Shown: positions 41,477 to 51,933 of the stretch, in pieces
Layout of the letters: every line of letters starts with the position of its first letter
Position numbering within the stretch: position 1 is the first letter of the stretch
Assembly: GCA_028280845.1 (NCBI GenBank)
Contig: JANQKZ010000006.1
Span: forward strand, 1-64,000
Direction of reading: 5' to 3'
DNA length: 64,000 bases
From: Opitutales bacterium
Lineage (GTDB): Bacteria; Verrucomicrobiota; Verrucomicrobiia; Opitutales; JABSRG01
Program-made: the position numbers and the translations under genes
The notes under the pieces: model-generated
What the model saw: the letters and a program-made list of their open reading frames with translations, nothing else
What the model was told of the DNA's origin: nothing
The model's database searches: none

Positions 41477-41523
41477 TCGCGCTATAACTGCAACAAACCC
41501 CGCTTTTTGCTTTCCATAAACCT

Positions 41524-42993
41524 ATGGCCTGCAAGGTGAAACCACATCTCCTATTCGTCCTCCCTGTCCTCCTTTGGGCCGGCATGGCGGGGTGTAGGAC
41601 CACGCCTTCGGGCCCCCGGGTATACCGCGCGGAATCGCCATACCTCGAACAGGTGAATCAGCAGGTCGGCATTTATGATGATGAAACCATTATCGACTAC
41701 CTGGACGCCATCAAGGCTCGCCTGCTCCAGGGGTACAACCAGGACCCCCGGGAGATCGATATCTATCTCATCGATAATCCCATGCCCAATGCCTACGCCG
41801 CCCCGGACAAAACCATTTTCATCTCCCGGGGTATGCTCAGCCTGGCCAGCACCGAGGATGATATCGCAGCGGTTATCGCGCACGAACTGGTCCATATTCT
41901 CAACAAACACCACGTCAAGCAGTCCCGACGCCGCATCCTCCCCGGCTTACTTTCGCTTCCGGGTAAGGCGGTCGGCAAAGTCGTCAACGAAGATATAGGC
42001 AACCTGGTCAATGCCCCCATCGAAGGGATTGGCATGCTCTACCTGGCCGACTATTCCCGAGACCAGGAGGAAGAGGCCGATATCGATGGAGTAGGCATGC
42101 TGGCCAAGGCAGGTTACGACCCCAGGTCCATGGCTCGCATTTTGGAACAGCTGGAGGAAACCTCCACCTTGCTCAGAGGGGAATATGCGACCCCGAGTTT
42201 TTACGACACGCACCCATCCACCCCTGACCGGATCGTCAATATTTACGCAGAAATAGTTAAATTGGAAAAAGCGGAAAACCAGGCGTTTCCCGGCCCTGGT
42301 GAGGTGAATGCCTACCTCTCCCTCGTCGATGGCATGATCTTTGGCGTGAACCCGGCTCAAGGGGTTTTTGAAGAGAGCCGCTTTATCCACCCCGACCTGA
42401 ATTTCTCTTTGCAATTCCCCAAAGATTGGACCCCCTTCAATACTCCGATGGCCGCTGGGGCCCTTTCCCCCAAAGGAGACGGGGCCCTCTTCATCGGCAA
42501 CGCTGGCTATGGCCCCGATCCCGATCCTTATGCCCGCCGCCTGCGTCAATCCTTTTACGACGAATTTGGCATCCACCCGATTAAGGAAGAGATCATCAAC
42601 CTGGAAGGCAATGAAGCCTACATCCTCGCTTACCGGGACCGATCTTCCGAGATCCCCGCCATCATCTACTTTCTCTGGGTATCCCATGACGGCCGGGTTT
42701 ACCAACTCATCGGCCTCTGCAAAGACCAGGGGACCCAGGAAATCGAATCTTCACTCATGAGCTTCCGCCCCCTGCGCCTCGAGGAGCGGGAGTCCATCAC
42801 TGTGCTACGCATCCGCAAGGCCGAAGCGCTCCCCGGGGAAACCCTCCACCAACTCAGCCAGCGCACCGCCAACCGCTGGACCGACCGCGTCACCTCCATC
42901 GCTAACCGCGTGGAAGAAAACCATCGCTTCGCCGGCGGAGAGATCCTCAAAATCGTGAAGGAAGAACCGTATTGGGATTCAGTGGAACTATAG
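41524..42993 (+). CDS. M48-family metalloprotease lipoprotein
   Basis: 489 residues, with a lipoprotein signal (LLWAGMAGC, Cys24). The zinc motif is HELVH (120-124) in AAVIAHELVHILNKHH, with the third-ligand region RDQEEEADIDGVGMLAKAGYDP. A helix-rich region follows, then a C-terminal part (about 290-485) with strands and a GETLHQLSQRTANRW motif like LysM-type tails found in envelope M48 proteases. It is likely a periplasmic quality-control protease related to BepA or LoiP. It starts 47 bp after ccoI on the same strand. Confidence 0.88.
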   Translation: MACKVKPHLLFVLPVLLWAGMAGCRTTPSGPRVYRAESPYLEQVNQQVGIYDDETIIDYLDAIKARLLQGYNQDPREIDIYLIDNPMPNAYAAPDKTIFISRGMLSLASTEDDIAAVIAHELVHILNKHHVKQSRRRILPGLLSLPGKAVGKVVNEDIGNLVNAPIEGIGMLYLADYSRDQEEEADIDGVGMLAKAGYDPRSMARILEQLEETSTLLRGEYATPSFYDTHPSTPDRIVNIYAEIVKLEKAENQAFPGPGEVNAYLSLVDGMIFGVNPAQGVFEESRFIHPDLNFSLQFPKDWTPFNTPMAAGALSPKGDGALFIGNAGYGPDPDPYARRLRQSFYDEFGIHPIKEEIINLEGNEAYILAYRDRSSEIPAIIYFLWVSHDGRVYQLIGLCKDQGTQEIESSLMSFRPLRLEERESITVLRIRKAEALPGETLHQLSQRTANRWTDRVTSIANRVEENHRFAGGEILKIVKEEPYWDSVEL

Positions 42994-43074
42994 GGCGTAC
43001 ATCTTACCTGGTCCCCAGTCCATCGTGGGAAAATTTTGAGTGAGAAAGCTATCGACGAAGTATGACCTACGCCT

Positions 43075-43614
43075 TCAGTCCTTCAGGGCTGAAACAAACT
43101 CGAGGAACCCCTTCGCCTGGTTTTCCAGGCGGTCGTGCACGTCCATATCCTGCAACTCGCCCTCACCGTCGAACAATTCGTAGGCCGAGCCGAAAAAGGC
43201 GCGCTTCGGATAAATCAACGCATTGCGGTAGCCAAAGACCCCCTGCATGTGCTCCACCGGCCGCAGCCCTGCCCACTGCCCGGCGGCAATCCCAATAAAG
43301 GCGACACACCGGTTTTCAAAAGCCTGAGGAAAGGGTAGCATATCAATAAAGTACTTCAGCGCACCCGGGTAACTCCCATTATACTCTGGAACCAACACCA
43401 CCAGGCCCCTCGCATTCAGCACGGAATCCCGATATGGAATAAACGCCTCCGGCTTCTCTTTATACGCCTCCGGTAAATACAGCTCCGCAGGCATAGCCCC
43501 TAAATCAATCAGCGTTGTTTCCTCCTCCAGCGATTGATAAATCTCCTCCACATGCTTTGCCAGCTTCAGCGTGTTGCTCCCCGGGCGATTCGTCCCTGAA
43601 ATTATCGTTATCAT
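43075..43614 (-). CDS. NAD(P)H-dependent FMN reductase
   Basis: The 179-residue protein shows the flavodoxin-like motif ISGTNRPGSNTLKLA near residue 4. The second FMN motif is LVPEYNGSYPGALKYFIDML and a third is GIAAGQWAGLRPVEHMQ, typical of the NADPH-dependent FMN reductase family. The reaction is NAD(P)H-dependent reduction of FMN or quinone-like substrates. It stands alone; the next gene on this strand is uvrA, whose stop is 97 bp upstream of the reductase start. Confidence 0.88.
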   Translation of the reverse strand: MITIISGTNRPGSNTLKLAKHVEEIYQSLEEETTLIDLGAMPAELYLPEAYKEKPEAFIPYRDSVLNARGLVVLVPEYNGSYPGALKYFIDMLPFPQAFENRCVAFIGIAAGQWAGLRPVEHMQGVFGYRNALIYPKRAFFGSAYELFDGEGELQDMDVHDRLENQAKGFLEFVSALKD

Positions 43615-43710
43615 GCAAAACCCTTAGCCCATTTCCGTTATTTTTTCAATATTAAATAAATATTTTTCTTTAATTAATCAAAGGGGAAAAATCCCTTCAG
43701 CTACCAGTTC

Positions 43711-46560
43711 TCACCGCGACAAACACCGCCCCGTCGGCGTATTCACCCCGCGTAAAAACTCTGGACCCTGCCCCTGGAAAACAATCTCCCCACCGGCTTC
43801 TCCACCGCCCGGACCGAGCTCGATGATCCAATCGGCCAGGCGGATAACGTCGAGGTTGTGCTCGATGATAATGATGGTATTCCCGGCCTCCCGAAGTTTA
43901 AACAAGAGGTCCATGAGGCGTTGAATATCCATCCAGTGCAAACCGGTGGTGGGCTCATCGAGGAGGTAAAGCGTACTCCCCTGTTGACGCTTGCTCAGCT
44001 CAAGTGACAGCTTGATCCGTTGGGCTTCCCCGCCGGACAGAGTGGGCGCGGGTTGACCAAGTCGCAGGTAACCCAGACCAACTGCATGGAGAGTATCCAG
44101 TTTTTCGATGATGCGTGGATGTTTAGCAAAGAGTTTCATCGCCTCACTGACCGACATCTCGAGGACATCGGCGATGTTGTGTCCACGATACTGGACCTCC
44201 AGAGTTTCGCGGTTGTAGCGTTTGCCATGGCAGCTGGGGCAGTCGACGTAGACATCCCCTAAAAACTGCATATCGAGTTGGATGACGCCATCGCCTTTGC
44301 ATCGCTCGCAGCGACCCCCAGCTACATTGAAGCTGAAACGGTTCGGTTTATAACCCCGGACTTTGGCCAGAGAAGTCTTGGAAAACAAATCCCTCAGCTG
44401 ATCAAAGAGTTTTACAAAGGTGGCAGGGTTAGATCGCGGGCTGCGCCCAATGGGAGACTGGTCGACTCGCACGACGCGATTGAAGTGCAATAAACCATCC
44501 AGGCTTACATGAAGCCCGGGCAAGGTTTTGGCTTTGTTCAATTTAAAAGCAGCCGCGTTCCCCAATACATCATTCACCAGGGTACTTTTTCCCGAACCGG
44601 ATACGCCACATACGGCGGTGAGGAGTCCCACAGGAAACTTTGTATCTACCTGTTTCAGGTTATGCTCCGAAGCACCGGTAAGGGTTAACCAATTTCCTGT
44701 AGGCTCAATGGCCGGCCCCTCCCGTTCCACTTTGGTTTCACCAGAGAGGTATGACCCTGAGAGCGACCTGCTGTCTGCCTTCATTTCCGCGGGCGTCCCT
44801 TCAAAGATAAGGCGCCCGCCAGATTCCCCTGCGCCGGGGCCCAACTCGTAAAGCCGGTCCGCCGCTTCCATTGTTTCCGCATCGTGCTCTACGACCAGGA
44901 CTGTATTTCCTCGGTCACGTAACCCGACCAAGGTTTCAATCAGTTTACGGTTATCGACTGGATGTAGCCCCACACTGGGTTCATCCAATACATAGGTTAC
45001 TCCGACCAGGCCCATGCCCAGTTGCGTGGCCAAACGCACCCGCTGCGTCTCCCCCCCACTGAGCGTGGAATACTCCCGGTCTAGCGTCAGGTATCCCAGC
45101 CCCACCTCATTCAGGAAGAATAACCGCTGCTCTAAGCCGGTCACCGCTTCGCTTAAATGATCGTACTGAGTATCCCCAATCAGGGCTTGTCGGACCCACT
45201 CGAGAGCCTCTCGAGCTGACATCTGCATGAAGTCTGAAAAAGAGAGATCTCCTAGCAGCGCTGCCCGCGAGTAGGCATTCAATCGCTTGCCTTTGCAATC
45301 GGGGCACAACTCACTCGTCTGAAAAGCCATCAGACGGGCGCGCAGACCATCGCTCGAAGTCGTTCGCCGGGTCTCGATCAAGTCCTTCACCACTCCCTCC
45401 CACTTCATGACCTCCGGGGCACTGTTCCCTCGCTTCAGCTTAAAGGAAAACTCACGATCCCCGGCCCCATGAAGGATGGCCTGTTGCACCTCCAGGGCCA
45501 AATCCTTCCACGGCGTTTTGGGATCAAAAGGGTATTGCTCAGCCAGCTGCTTCAGGATCGCATTGCGCTTAATGATCATCGCCTTGGACCCATATCGCCA
45601 GGCTTTGACTGCGCCGTTCTTCACGCCCTTATCCGGATCGGGAATGAGAAGCTCATCGCGAAACTGCAACGTCTGCCCCACCCCTCCACAGGTTTCACAG
45701 GCACCTTCCGGGTGATTCCAGGAGAAATGGCGTGGCGTCAGCTCATCGTAGACTTCCCCGCATATTTCGCAGGCCAAGTGCTGGCTGACCTTAAACTCTG
45801 TCCAGGGCGCGTCCCTGGATACCTGGCTCATGATGATGGCCTGATCCCCTCCTTCCCGGAAAGCCAGCTCCAGGGAGTCCGCCAAGCGACTGCGTTGGTC
45901 CGGTTTGAGTACGATCCGATCAACGACTACGTCCACCTGAATCCGTTTCGCTGAAGAATCGATCAAGTGGGGATCGTCCAGAGTAAACAATTCACCATTC
46001 ATCCGAACACGATGAAACCCCTTTTGCCGCAATCCAGGTATTTCCTCACGCAGAACCGCAGGCTTAGCCTCCAGCACGGGAGCCAACAGCATCAGCCGAC
46101 TGCCTTCCGGTTCCTGAAAAATGCGGTTCAGGCAATCATCCAGACTCCGTCTTACGACCTTTCCCCCATCCTTGGGGCAATACGGTTGGCTTTCTACCGA
46201 CCAGAGCAGGCGAGAATAATCGGCAATCTCGGTCACCGTTGCCACGGTGCTCCGTGGATTGGCTCCTCCTCCGGTGCGCTGCTCAATGGCGATCACTGGA
46301 GACAGTCCATGAATAAAATCCACCTCCGGCCGCTTCATCTGCTCCAGGTATTGGCGCGCTCGAGACGACAGGCTATCGATATACTTCCGATACCCCTCCG
46401 CATAAATCGTATCAAAGGCCAATGAGCTCTTTCCGGATCCGCTCACCCCGGTAATAACCGACAATTGCCCACGCGGAATCCGGAGCTCCAAATTCTTCAA
46501 ATTGTGCTCCCGCGCCCCTTTCAGGTGAATCACCGCTTCGCTGTCTCCCGGTGTTGGCAT
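43711..46560 (-). CDS. uvrA: excinuclease ABC subunit A (UvrA)
   Basis: 949 residues, the typical UvrA size. Two ABC ATPase halves have Walker [20 protein letters not shown] (about residue 40) and [17 protein letters not shown] (about residue 640). Zinc modules are [19 protein letters not shown] and [19 protein letters not shown]. The signature motifs [12 protein letters not shown] and [15 protein letters not shown] are also present. UvrA finds bulky DNA lesions and loads UvrB in nucleotide excision repair. It is a single gene, divergent from the glutaredoxin gene over about 200 bp. Confidence 0.97.
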   Translation of the reverse strand: MPTPGDSEAVIHLKGAREHNLKNLELRIPRGQLSVITGVSGSGKSSLAFDTIYAEGYRKYIDSLSSRARQYLEQMKRPEVDFIHGLSPVIAIEQRTGGGANPRSTVATVTEIADYSRLLWSVESQPYCPKDGGKVVRRSLDDCLNRIFQEPEGSRLMLLAPVLEAKPAVLREEIPGLRQKGFHRVRMNGELFTLDDPHLIDSSAKRIQVDVVVDRIVLKPDQRSRLADSLELAFREGGDQAIIMSQVSRDAPWTEFKVSQHLACEICGEVYDELTPRHFSWNHPEGACETCGGVGQTLQFRDELLIPDPDKGVKNGAVKAWRYGSKAMIIKRNAILKQLAEQYPFDPKTPWKDLALEVQQAILHGAGDREFSFKLKRGNSAPEVMKWEGVVKDLIETRRTTSSDGLRARLMAFQTSELCPDCKGKRLNAYSRAALLGDLSFSDFMQMSAREALEWVRQALIGDTQYDHLSEAVTGLEQRLFFLNEVGLGYLTLDREYSTLSGGETQRVRLATQLGMGLVGVTYVLDEPSVGLHPVDNRKLIETLVGLRDRGNTVLVVEHDAETMEAADRLYELGPGAGESGGRLIFEGTPAEMKADSRSLSGSYLSGETKVEREGPAIEPTGNWLTLTGASEHNLKQVDTKFPVGLLTAVCGVSGSGKSTLVNDVLGNAAAFKLNKAKTLPGLHVSLDGLLHFNRVVRVDQSPIGRSPRSNPATFVKLFDQLRDLFSKTSLAKVRGYKPNRFSFNVAGGRCERCKGDGVIQLDMQFLGDVYVDCPSCHGKRYNRETLEVQYRGHNIADVLEMSVSEAMKLFAKHPRIIEKLDTLHAVGLGYLRLGQPAPTLSGGEAQRIKLSLELSKRQQGSTLYLLDEPTTGLHWMDIQRLMDLLFKLREAGNTIIIIEHNLDVIRLADWIIELGPGGGEAGGEIVFQGQGPEFLRGVNTPTGRCLSR

Positions 46561-46763
46561 AAACTGAAAAGCGTAAGTAGATTTGTTCTCACCGCAAGTT
46601 CAGTGGGAGTAGGCTTGACCCGCGGGTCATTACGGCCATGTGCCAGCGCGGACCCTACAAAACACAGGCAGGCTCCAGGTAAGGCGCAAATTCGTATCTC
46701 CGACTTCTCGAACATAGCGGATTTTCATTTCCAATCTTCCATTTTCAATTTTCAATTCCACCC

Positions 46764-47042
46764 ATGTCACTCCCAATCCTTTATATTAAGTCCGGTTGCC
46801 CCTGGTGTCGTGAAGCGCTCATCTTTTTTGATGAACATGGCATCGGTGTTGAAGTAATAGACGTCCTCGAAGATGAGGATGCTATGAACCGCATGGTATC
46901 CATCAGCGGCCAGACCAAAACCCCCACCTTTGAATACGAAGATTTTGTCGTCAAAGACTTCAGCGTGGATGAATTCCGGGCCACCCTTGACCTCCGGCCC
47001 GACATCCAGCTGAAACTCGGCCTCGCCGACGAAGAAGACTAA
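46764..47042 (+). CDS. glutaredoxin
   Basis: A 92-residue thioredoxin-fold protein with active site SGCPWC (Cys12, Cys15), the cis-Pro region QTKTPTFEY, and a typical beta-alpha-beta layout. Two-cysteine glutaredoxins reduce protein disulfides and ribonucleotide reductase using glutathione. The acidic C-terminus (LADEED) is slightly extended. The spacer before the gene is a run of CATTTTCAATTTTCAATTCC-type repeats; no Shine-Dalgarno site is evident. Confidence 0.88.
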   Translation: MSLPILYIKSGCPWCREALIFFDEHGIGVEVIDVLEDEDAMNRMVSISGQTKTPTFEYEDFVVKDFSVDEFRATLDLRPDIQLKLGLADEED

Positions 47043-47169
47043 ACCCGGGCGGAGCTTGGGAAACATGGAAAAGCGGAAAACGAAAGTTAGCTTTTTCTAA
47101 ACTTAGCGGTTTTCAATGAGGCCGGAGTAATCGTCAGGAGCTCCCTCGCTTCCACCAGCAGGGATCTGC

Positions 47170-47334
47170 CTAGTGTTGGAATGCATGTTCCTCTCCGAAA
47201 TCATCTCTAACATTAGCAGCTATGGCGGTCCCCGACCGACTCAACTGATTCGCGACGATTCGTCCACTGGTCGACTTGGGAAGCTCATCCACCAGATCCT
47301 GTACCTTTATGGCAAACTGCTTCGTATGCCGCAT
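47170..47334 (-). pseudogene. truncated four-helix-bundle protein gene
   Basis: A 54-codon minus-strand frame reads MRHTKQFAIKVQDLVDELPK, then a central NQLSRSGTAIAANVRDDFGE, and stops soon after at TAG (47170-47172). The pattern KxFAIxVxxLVxxLP...RSGTxIxANxRxx is the N-terminal half of the four-helix-bundle (rRNA intervening sequence) family, which normally runs to about 120 residues. The C-terminal half is missing, and the frame is open upstream of the ATG (EFM..), so this is a truncated or decayed copy. The rest of 47043-47418 shows nothing coding. Confidence 0.65.
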
Positions 47335-47418
47335 GAACTCCGCGCTCCTAGTCCCCCCAACTTTAAAATATTAACTTACGGTTTCCATCTTCAATTTCCT
47401 GTTTTCGATCTAGGAATT

Positions 47419-48615
47419 TCATAGATCAGCACAAAATTCCTTGAGCCGTGCTGCACCCTTTTCAATCACCTCGTCCGACGTCGCGTAGCTGAGCCGTATG
47501 TAGCCGGGAGCCCCGAAGCCTTCACCAGGGACAACGGCTACGAGCTTCTCTTCAAGGACACAGGTGGCAAACTCAGTGGCCGCCATATCGAAAGCCGAAA
47601 TATCGGCGAAGAGGTAAAACGCCCCCTGAGCCCGAGGGCAATCTACGCCTTCAATGGCATTCAATCCATTGAGGAGCTTTAAGCGCCTGCGGTCAAAGTG
47701 GGTCAACATCTCCTTGACCACAGCCATGGCCTGGTCCCACCGCTCCATGGCCGCGAGAGCCCCGTACTGTGCAAAAGTGTTAGGCCCGGAAGTGGTTTGA
47801 CTCTGTAAACTCGTGCACGCCTTGGCCACAGATGGAGAGGCAACAAGCGTCCCCAAGCGCCAGCCTGTCATGGAAAAAGTCTTGCTGAACCCACCAACCG
47901 TGATCGTGCGCGCAAAGGCTTCGTCGCTGAAGGAGGCCGGGCTGACATGCTCCACCCCGTCGTAGAGTAAATACTCGTAGATCTCATCCGAGAGTATGTA
48001 GAGCCCCAACTCGAGGGCAACCTCCACAATCGCTTCCATTTCTTCGCGGTTGTAGACGGCACCCGTCGGATTGGAAGGGCTATTCAGGATCAACAGCTTG
48101 GACTTTTCCGTCGCCGCCGCTCTCAACTGCTCCGGAGTAATCTTAAAACCCTGTTCTTTTCCCGCAAACAGGATAACCGGAACCCCTCCCGCCAGTTTCA
48201 CCATCTCCGGGTAACTGACCCAGAAGGGTGCTGGGATGATCACTTCATCGCCAGGGCTGACGACTGCCTGAATTCCCAAAGTGCAGGAGTACTTGCCGCC
48301 GGGACTCACCACCACTTGGGTGGCATGGACCCCGGCAACCTCATTGTCTCGTGCATACTTGGCAGCTATGGATTCCCGCAGCGGCATAAGACCGGCCGCA
48401 GGTCCATACTTGGTTTTTCCATCGCGGATGGCCTGAATGCAAGCCTCCTTGATAAAGTCCGGAGTATCAAAGTCCGGCTCCCCGGCCCCAAACCCGCAGA
48501 CATCCTTGCCTTCGGCCTTGAGGGCCTTGGCCTTGGCGTCCACCGCGAGCGTCGGAGAGGGAGAGATGTTCGTTGCCCAGGAAGATAGTTCTGGAGAAGG
48601 CGGTACCATTTTCAC
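47419..48615 (-). CDS. PLP-dependent aminotransferase, aspartate type
   Basis: The 398-residue fold-type I aminotransferase has Lys245 in [15 protein letters not shown] as the PLP lysine. The substrate region [10 protein letters not shown], the [12 protein letters not shown] motif with Asn binding PLP, and [11 protein letters not shown] with Asp-Tyr are also present. The sequence is closest to class Ib aspartate/prephenate aminotransferases. It is predicted to interconvert aspartate and oxaloacetate. It is monocistronic on the minus strand. A second, more distant aminotransferase lies at 57441. Confidence 0.92.
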   Translation of the reverse strand: MKMVPPSPELSSWATNISPSPTLAVDAKAKALKAEGKDVCGFGAGEPDFDTPDFIKEACIQAIRDGKTKYGPAAGLMPLRESIAAKYARDNEVAGVHATQVVVSPGGKYSCTLGIQAVVSPGDEVIIPAPFWVSYPEMVKLAGGVPVILFAGKEQGFKITPEQLRAAATEKSKLLILNSPSNPTGAVYNREEMEAIVEVALELGLYILSDEIYEYLLYDGVEHVSPASFSDEAFARTITVGGFSKTFSMTGWRLGTLVASPSVAKACTSLQSQTTSGPNTFAQYGALAAMERWDQAMAVVKEMLTHFDRRRLKLLNGLNAIEGVDCPRAQGAFYLFADISAFDMAATEFATCVLEEKLVAVVPGEGFGAPGYIRLSYATSDEVIEKGAARLKEFCADL

Positions 48616-48713
48616 GCCATGAATTATGACGCTAAACGGACTCCCGCCAACTCCATAATTGGCAACTAAGTTTGGGCCGTCAAAAAGCTAGCTCTGCTCG
48701 AAGAAGAGGAAAA

Positions 48714-49487
48714 TTATTTCTTCTTTTTCTTAGCTGCAGGCTTCTTTTTCGCAACCTTCTTGGCTGCCTTTTTGACTGCTTTCTTCTTAGCCGGAGCCTT
48801 TTTGGCTACCTTCTTGACCGCCTTTTTCTTCGGGGCGGCTTTCTTCACAACCTTCTTTTTAGCCGGAGCCTTCTTTGCTACCTTTTTCTTAGGAGCGGCT
48901 TTCTTGACCGCCTTTTTAGCAGGCTTCTTTGCTACTTTCTTAGCTGCCTTTTTGACTGCTTTCTTTTTAGCCGGAGCTTTTTTCTTAGCGGCCTTCTTAG
49001 GGGCTGCCTTCTTCGCTACCTTTTTCGCTACCTTTTTCTTAGGAGCGGCTTTCTTGACCGTCTTCTTAGCAGGCTTCTTTGCTACTTTTTTGACGGGCTT
49101 CTTGGCAACCTTCTTAGGGGCTGCTTTCTTTTTGGTTTTTTTAGTCGCCATAGTGCTATCGGTATTATCAGTGGTTAGTTCCTGAGGAGGGTTATCAGGA
49201 AGATCTTCTAAAGCTGCGCGCAAGAGTTCCCCGACACTCACTTTTTTCTTCTTCGAATATTTAACCAGGCGAATTTTCAGTGGCATCGGAAGGCGAACTG
49301 AAATTTGTTTGTGAGGCTGGTTGGTCGTGCTGTAACCGTCAAAATTAAAGCTTTCTAAAGCGTATCGAATGATGGCGCTGGTAGAACGTTGTCCCAGGAT
49401 TTTTTCATATGCCTTGAGCTTGTGCTGAAGACTTTGACCCAGATCAAAGGTGAGGGGTGCACTAGTCGGCTTAGAGGGAGTGGCCAT
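48714..49487 (-). CDS. RHH-type domain fused to histone H1-like Lys/Ala-rich tail
   Basis: 257 residues. Residues about 12-97 hold a region with helix-type DNA-binding character: LQHKLKAYEKILGQRSTSAI and then KQISVRLPMPLKIRLVKYSK with VSVGELLRAALEDL, the strand-helix-helix layout of ribbon-helix-helix proteins. From residue 113 to the end the chain is almost only Lys, Ala, Pro and Val in AAPKKK, KKVAKKPAKK and related repeats, like eukaryotic H1 C-terminal tails and bacterial Hc1-type proteins. An internal Met113 (ATG at 49151) could make a free H1-like tail. It is probably a nucleoid protein. Confidence 0.82.
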   Translation of the reverse strand: MATPSKPTSAPLTFDLGQSLQHKLKAYEKILGQRSTSAIIRYALESFNFDGYSTTNQPHKQISVRLPMPLKIRLVKYSKKKKVSVGELLRAALEDLPDNPPQELTTDNTDSTMATKKTKKKAAPKKVAKKPVKKVAKKPAKKTVKKAAPKKKVAKKVAKKAAPKKAAKKKAPAKKKAVKKAAKKVAKKPAKKAVKKAAPKKKVAKKAPAKKKVVKKAAPKKKAVKKVAKKAPAKKKAVKKAAKKVAKKKPAAKKKKK

Positions 49488-49689
49488 GCCTGCGGAAGAG
49501 TTAAGGTTAGTATCTTGGGTCTAAAAGAACCAATGTCATGAAATTGTCAATACAATTGATTCATCTTCAAGGTTTTGACGAATTTTAAAAACTTTTTTAG
49601 AGCAACCCCTGACGAATCCTTAGCCAGCTTTTGCTTTTCTAAGGGAGCGTCCTGCACTAAAGCTTAAGCTAGCAACGCACAGGGACAAC

Positions 49690-50817
49690 ATGGCTAAAGT
49701 AACCTTTCAGGGAGTAATCAAGCGATACAATGATCGCGACCCGCATCCTGTCGTAGCGGTGGACAAGATGAACCTGGTTGTCGAAGACCGTGAGTTCATG
49801 GTCATCGTAGGGCCATCGGGTTGCGGCAAGTCAACCACCTTGCGCATGATTGCGGGCTTAGAGGACGTGTCTGAAGGTAGCATTACCTTTGATCATAAGG
49901 AGATGAACCTGATGCCCCCTGGAGACCGCGGGATAGCCATGGTATTTCAAAACTATGCCCTGTATCCGCATCTTAGCGTATATAAAAATATGGCCTTTGG
50001 TTTGAACTTGCTGAAGCTACCAAAGGAAAAAATTGATCGCCGCGTTCAAGACGCTGCACAAATCCTGGGCATCTCCGATTTGCTGGACCGGAAACCTGCG
50101 CAATTATCCGGGGGGCAGCGCCAACGCGTTGCGCTGGGACGAGCCATCGCCCGAAAGCCCAAGGTCTTCCTCCTCGATGAGCCCCTTTCTAACCTTGATG
50201 CTAAATTGCGATCCAGCATGCGGATCGAGATTTCAAAGCTACATACTCGCCTGGGCACGACCATGATCTATGTCACACATGATCAAACCGAAGCGATGAC
50301 GATGGGGGACCGAATCACCGTCATGAACAAGGGAAAGATTATGCAGATTGCCGATCCGCTGACTCTGTATAACCAGCCGGCCAACATGTTTGTCGCAGGT
50401 TTCATCGGGAACCCGCCCATGAACTTTCTCCACGGCAAGATAGAGAGCCGTTTCGATGCTCTTTGCTTTATCGAAGAAAGCCTGAGTGACACGCGGCTGG
50501 TCATTCCGCTCAATGACCATCTCGCCCAACAAGCTAGCCCCTTCCGGGATCAGGCGATCGTGTTCGGTATTCGCCCGGAAGGCATCCGTGTAAAGGACAA
50601 CACACTGGTCAGTCCCCACATTCAACCGGCCGAAGCTTTAGTGGAAGTCGTTGAACCGATGGGGCATGAGTTCTATATCTACCTCAGCTCCGGAGCCCAA
50701 TCCTTTATCGCTCGATCTCGAAGAGCACTAAGGTATTCAGTGAACGAGCCAATCCCTATCTTTTTCGACCTCGACCAAGCTCACCTCTTCGATCCGAAAA
50801 CAGAAGCGGTGCTCTAG
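49690..50817 (+). CDS. sugar-type ABC transporter ATP-binding protein (UgpC/MalK/MsmK-like)
   Basis: 375 residues: Walker [15 protein letters not shown]-loop [17 protein letters not shown], signature [14 protein letters not shown], Walker [17 protein letters not shown]-loop VTHDQ, and a C-terminal TOBE/OB region (from about 245) as in the MalK class. It powers import of oligosaccharides or glycerol-phosphate-type substrates. No permease or binding-protein gene is within the window, so it is an orphan subunit. It is divergent from the RHH-H1 gene over about 200 bp. Confidence 0.93.
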   Translation: MAKVTFQGVIKRYNDRDPHPVVAVDKMNLVVEDREFMVIVGPSGCGKSTTLRMIAGLEDVSEGSITFDHKEMNLMPPGDRGIAMVFQNYALYPHLSVYKNMAFGLNLLKLPKEKIDRRVQDAAQILGISDLLDRKPAQLSGGQRQRVALGRAIARKPKVFLLDEPLSNLDAKLRSSMRIEISKLHTRLGTTMIYVTHDQTEAMTMGDRITVMNKGKIMQIADPLTLYNQPANMFVAGFIGNPPMNFLHGKIESRFDALCFIEESLSDTRLVIPLNDHLAQQASPFRDQAIVFGIRPEGIRVKDNTLVSPHIQPAEALVEVVEPMGHEFYIYLSSGAQSFIARSRRALRYSVNEPIPIFFDLDQAHLFDPKTEAVL

Positions 50818-50850
50818 CATCATTTGATTCCAACCTACAGGTCCTCCCCT

Positions 50851-50973
50851 TCGCGACGTAAAGTCGTTCCCACAAAAAACAATCCGCAGGAGGGCGCGGC
50901 TCTACATCGTCCCAAACCGCCCCATCACCTCGGATATCTGACCACACCTCGTAGGAGCAACCTTACGTCGCGA
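50851..50973. repeat. inverted pair of 23-bp REP-like sequences
   Basis: TCGCGACGTAAAGTCGTTCCC at 50851-50873 (first 21 bases quoted in part) and its partner at 50951-50973 (GTAGGAGCAACCTTACGTCG, then CGA) are inverted copies that agree in 19 of 23 positions, with 77 bp between them. They lie between convergent genes (ABC ATPase stop at 50817, LolA-like stop at 51008). The arrangement looks like a REP/BIME-type or MITE-type palindrome and may serve as a bidirectional terminator. Confidence 0.65.
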
Positions 50974-51007
50974 TCCCCCGCGCACATCCATCGCAAGACC
51001 CCCCGCC

Positions 51008-51916
51008 TCAAAGCGGCTCGAAGGACTCCCCGGGTGGAAGGTCCAGGGGTTCCAATAAGCCACCTTTGGCTAGCCCTTTCGCATTGAGGTTCAGACCCAG
51101 GGCGGCAGCCAGAACACGCAGGCGGGTTTTATCGCGATCCAGGTCATTGACGAGATCGATGGTCTTGATGATCCATTCCTCACTCACTTTCTTGAAGTTG
51201 AGAACACGAAAGGACTTGTAGACCGTATCTTCCTGGTTGATCAATTCCACCCGCAGCAGCGCATTGTAATCGTTATCCAGCGCCATGCGGACGGCATACA
51301 AATTGGGATTGGCGGCTTTAACCTTGTCGGGAGGATACATCAGGAACAAATGCGCGGGTCGTCCCTTCACACGTTGGGATCCCTCATAGGCGAATTCATC
51401 CCAGAAAATGAACGGCATTTGCAGATCAAAAGCGGAGTAGGTCAGGCCAGGTAAAACGGGTTCAAATAGATCGGCGGATTCCACAACTTCAATCGGTCCC
51501 CCATTTATCCGGCGCTCGACCCATCGTTCCCGTCCGTTTTGCACCAGAAGCTGAAACGATTTCATGGCCTCTAAAGCTTCACCGCCCACTTCCGGTGATT
51601 CCGTATTCGTCACGGTCACATCCATACGGGTGACCGGGCCGATATCGTTCCAAGTCCCACTCAACGAGCCCAGATAGACCTCGTCTTCCCCACTCCGTGG
51701 CATATATCGCAATTCAAAATCAAAAATATAATCTCCGCGCAACCGCGAGTTTCGAAAACTCTCTATGCGCCGCACCCCCTCTTCCTGGTCAATTTCATTG
51801 ACCCGGATCTCCCCTAACCGCCGGCTGGGAGGTTGGCCGACAAGCTCCCCCAAAACAAGGCAGGTCAATCCTAAGACGAAACCGAATCTCGGAGAAAGGA
51901 TCGACCTGAAGACCAC
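51008..51916 (-). CDS. LolA-like outer-membrane lipoprotein-sorting protein
   Basis: The 302-residue protein has a signal peptide (about 1-27, ending LGELVGQPP) and a beta-rich body: YIFDFELRYMPRSGEDEVYLG, then AFDLQMPFIFWDEFAYEGSQRVKGRPAH, then FRVLNFKKVSEEWIIKTIDLVN. This fits the LolA/LppX-like family annotated as outer-membrane lipoprotein-sorting proteins, which bind lipid in an unclosed barrel. It begins 17 bp after secG on the minus strand, so both concern envelope export and may be co-transcribed. Confidence 0.7.
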   Translation of the reverse strand: MVFRSILSPRFGFVLGLTCLVLGELVGQPPSRRLGEIRVNEIDQEEGVRRIESFRNSRLRGDYIFDFELRYMPRSGEDEVYLGSLSGTWNDIGPVTRMDVTVTNTESPEVGGEALEAMKSFQLLVQNGRERWVERRINGGPIEVVESADLFEPVLPGLTYSAFDLQMPFIFWDEFAYEGSQRVKGRPAHLFLMYPPDKVKAANPNLYAVRMALDNDYNALLRVELINQEDTVYKSFRVLNFKKVSEEWIIKTIDLVNDLDRDKTRLRVLAAALGLNLNAKGLAKGGLLEPLDLPPGESFEPL

Positions 51917-51933
51917 AAAGATTCCCTCGCGCT

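Noticed and set aside
41947-42705. 252-codon minus-strand ORF opposite the M48 protease
   Set aside because: It overlaps the HExxH protease along its length and has no recognisable domain.
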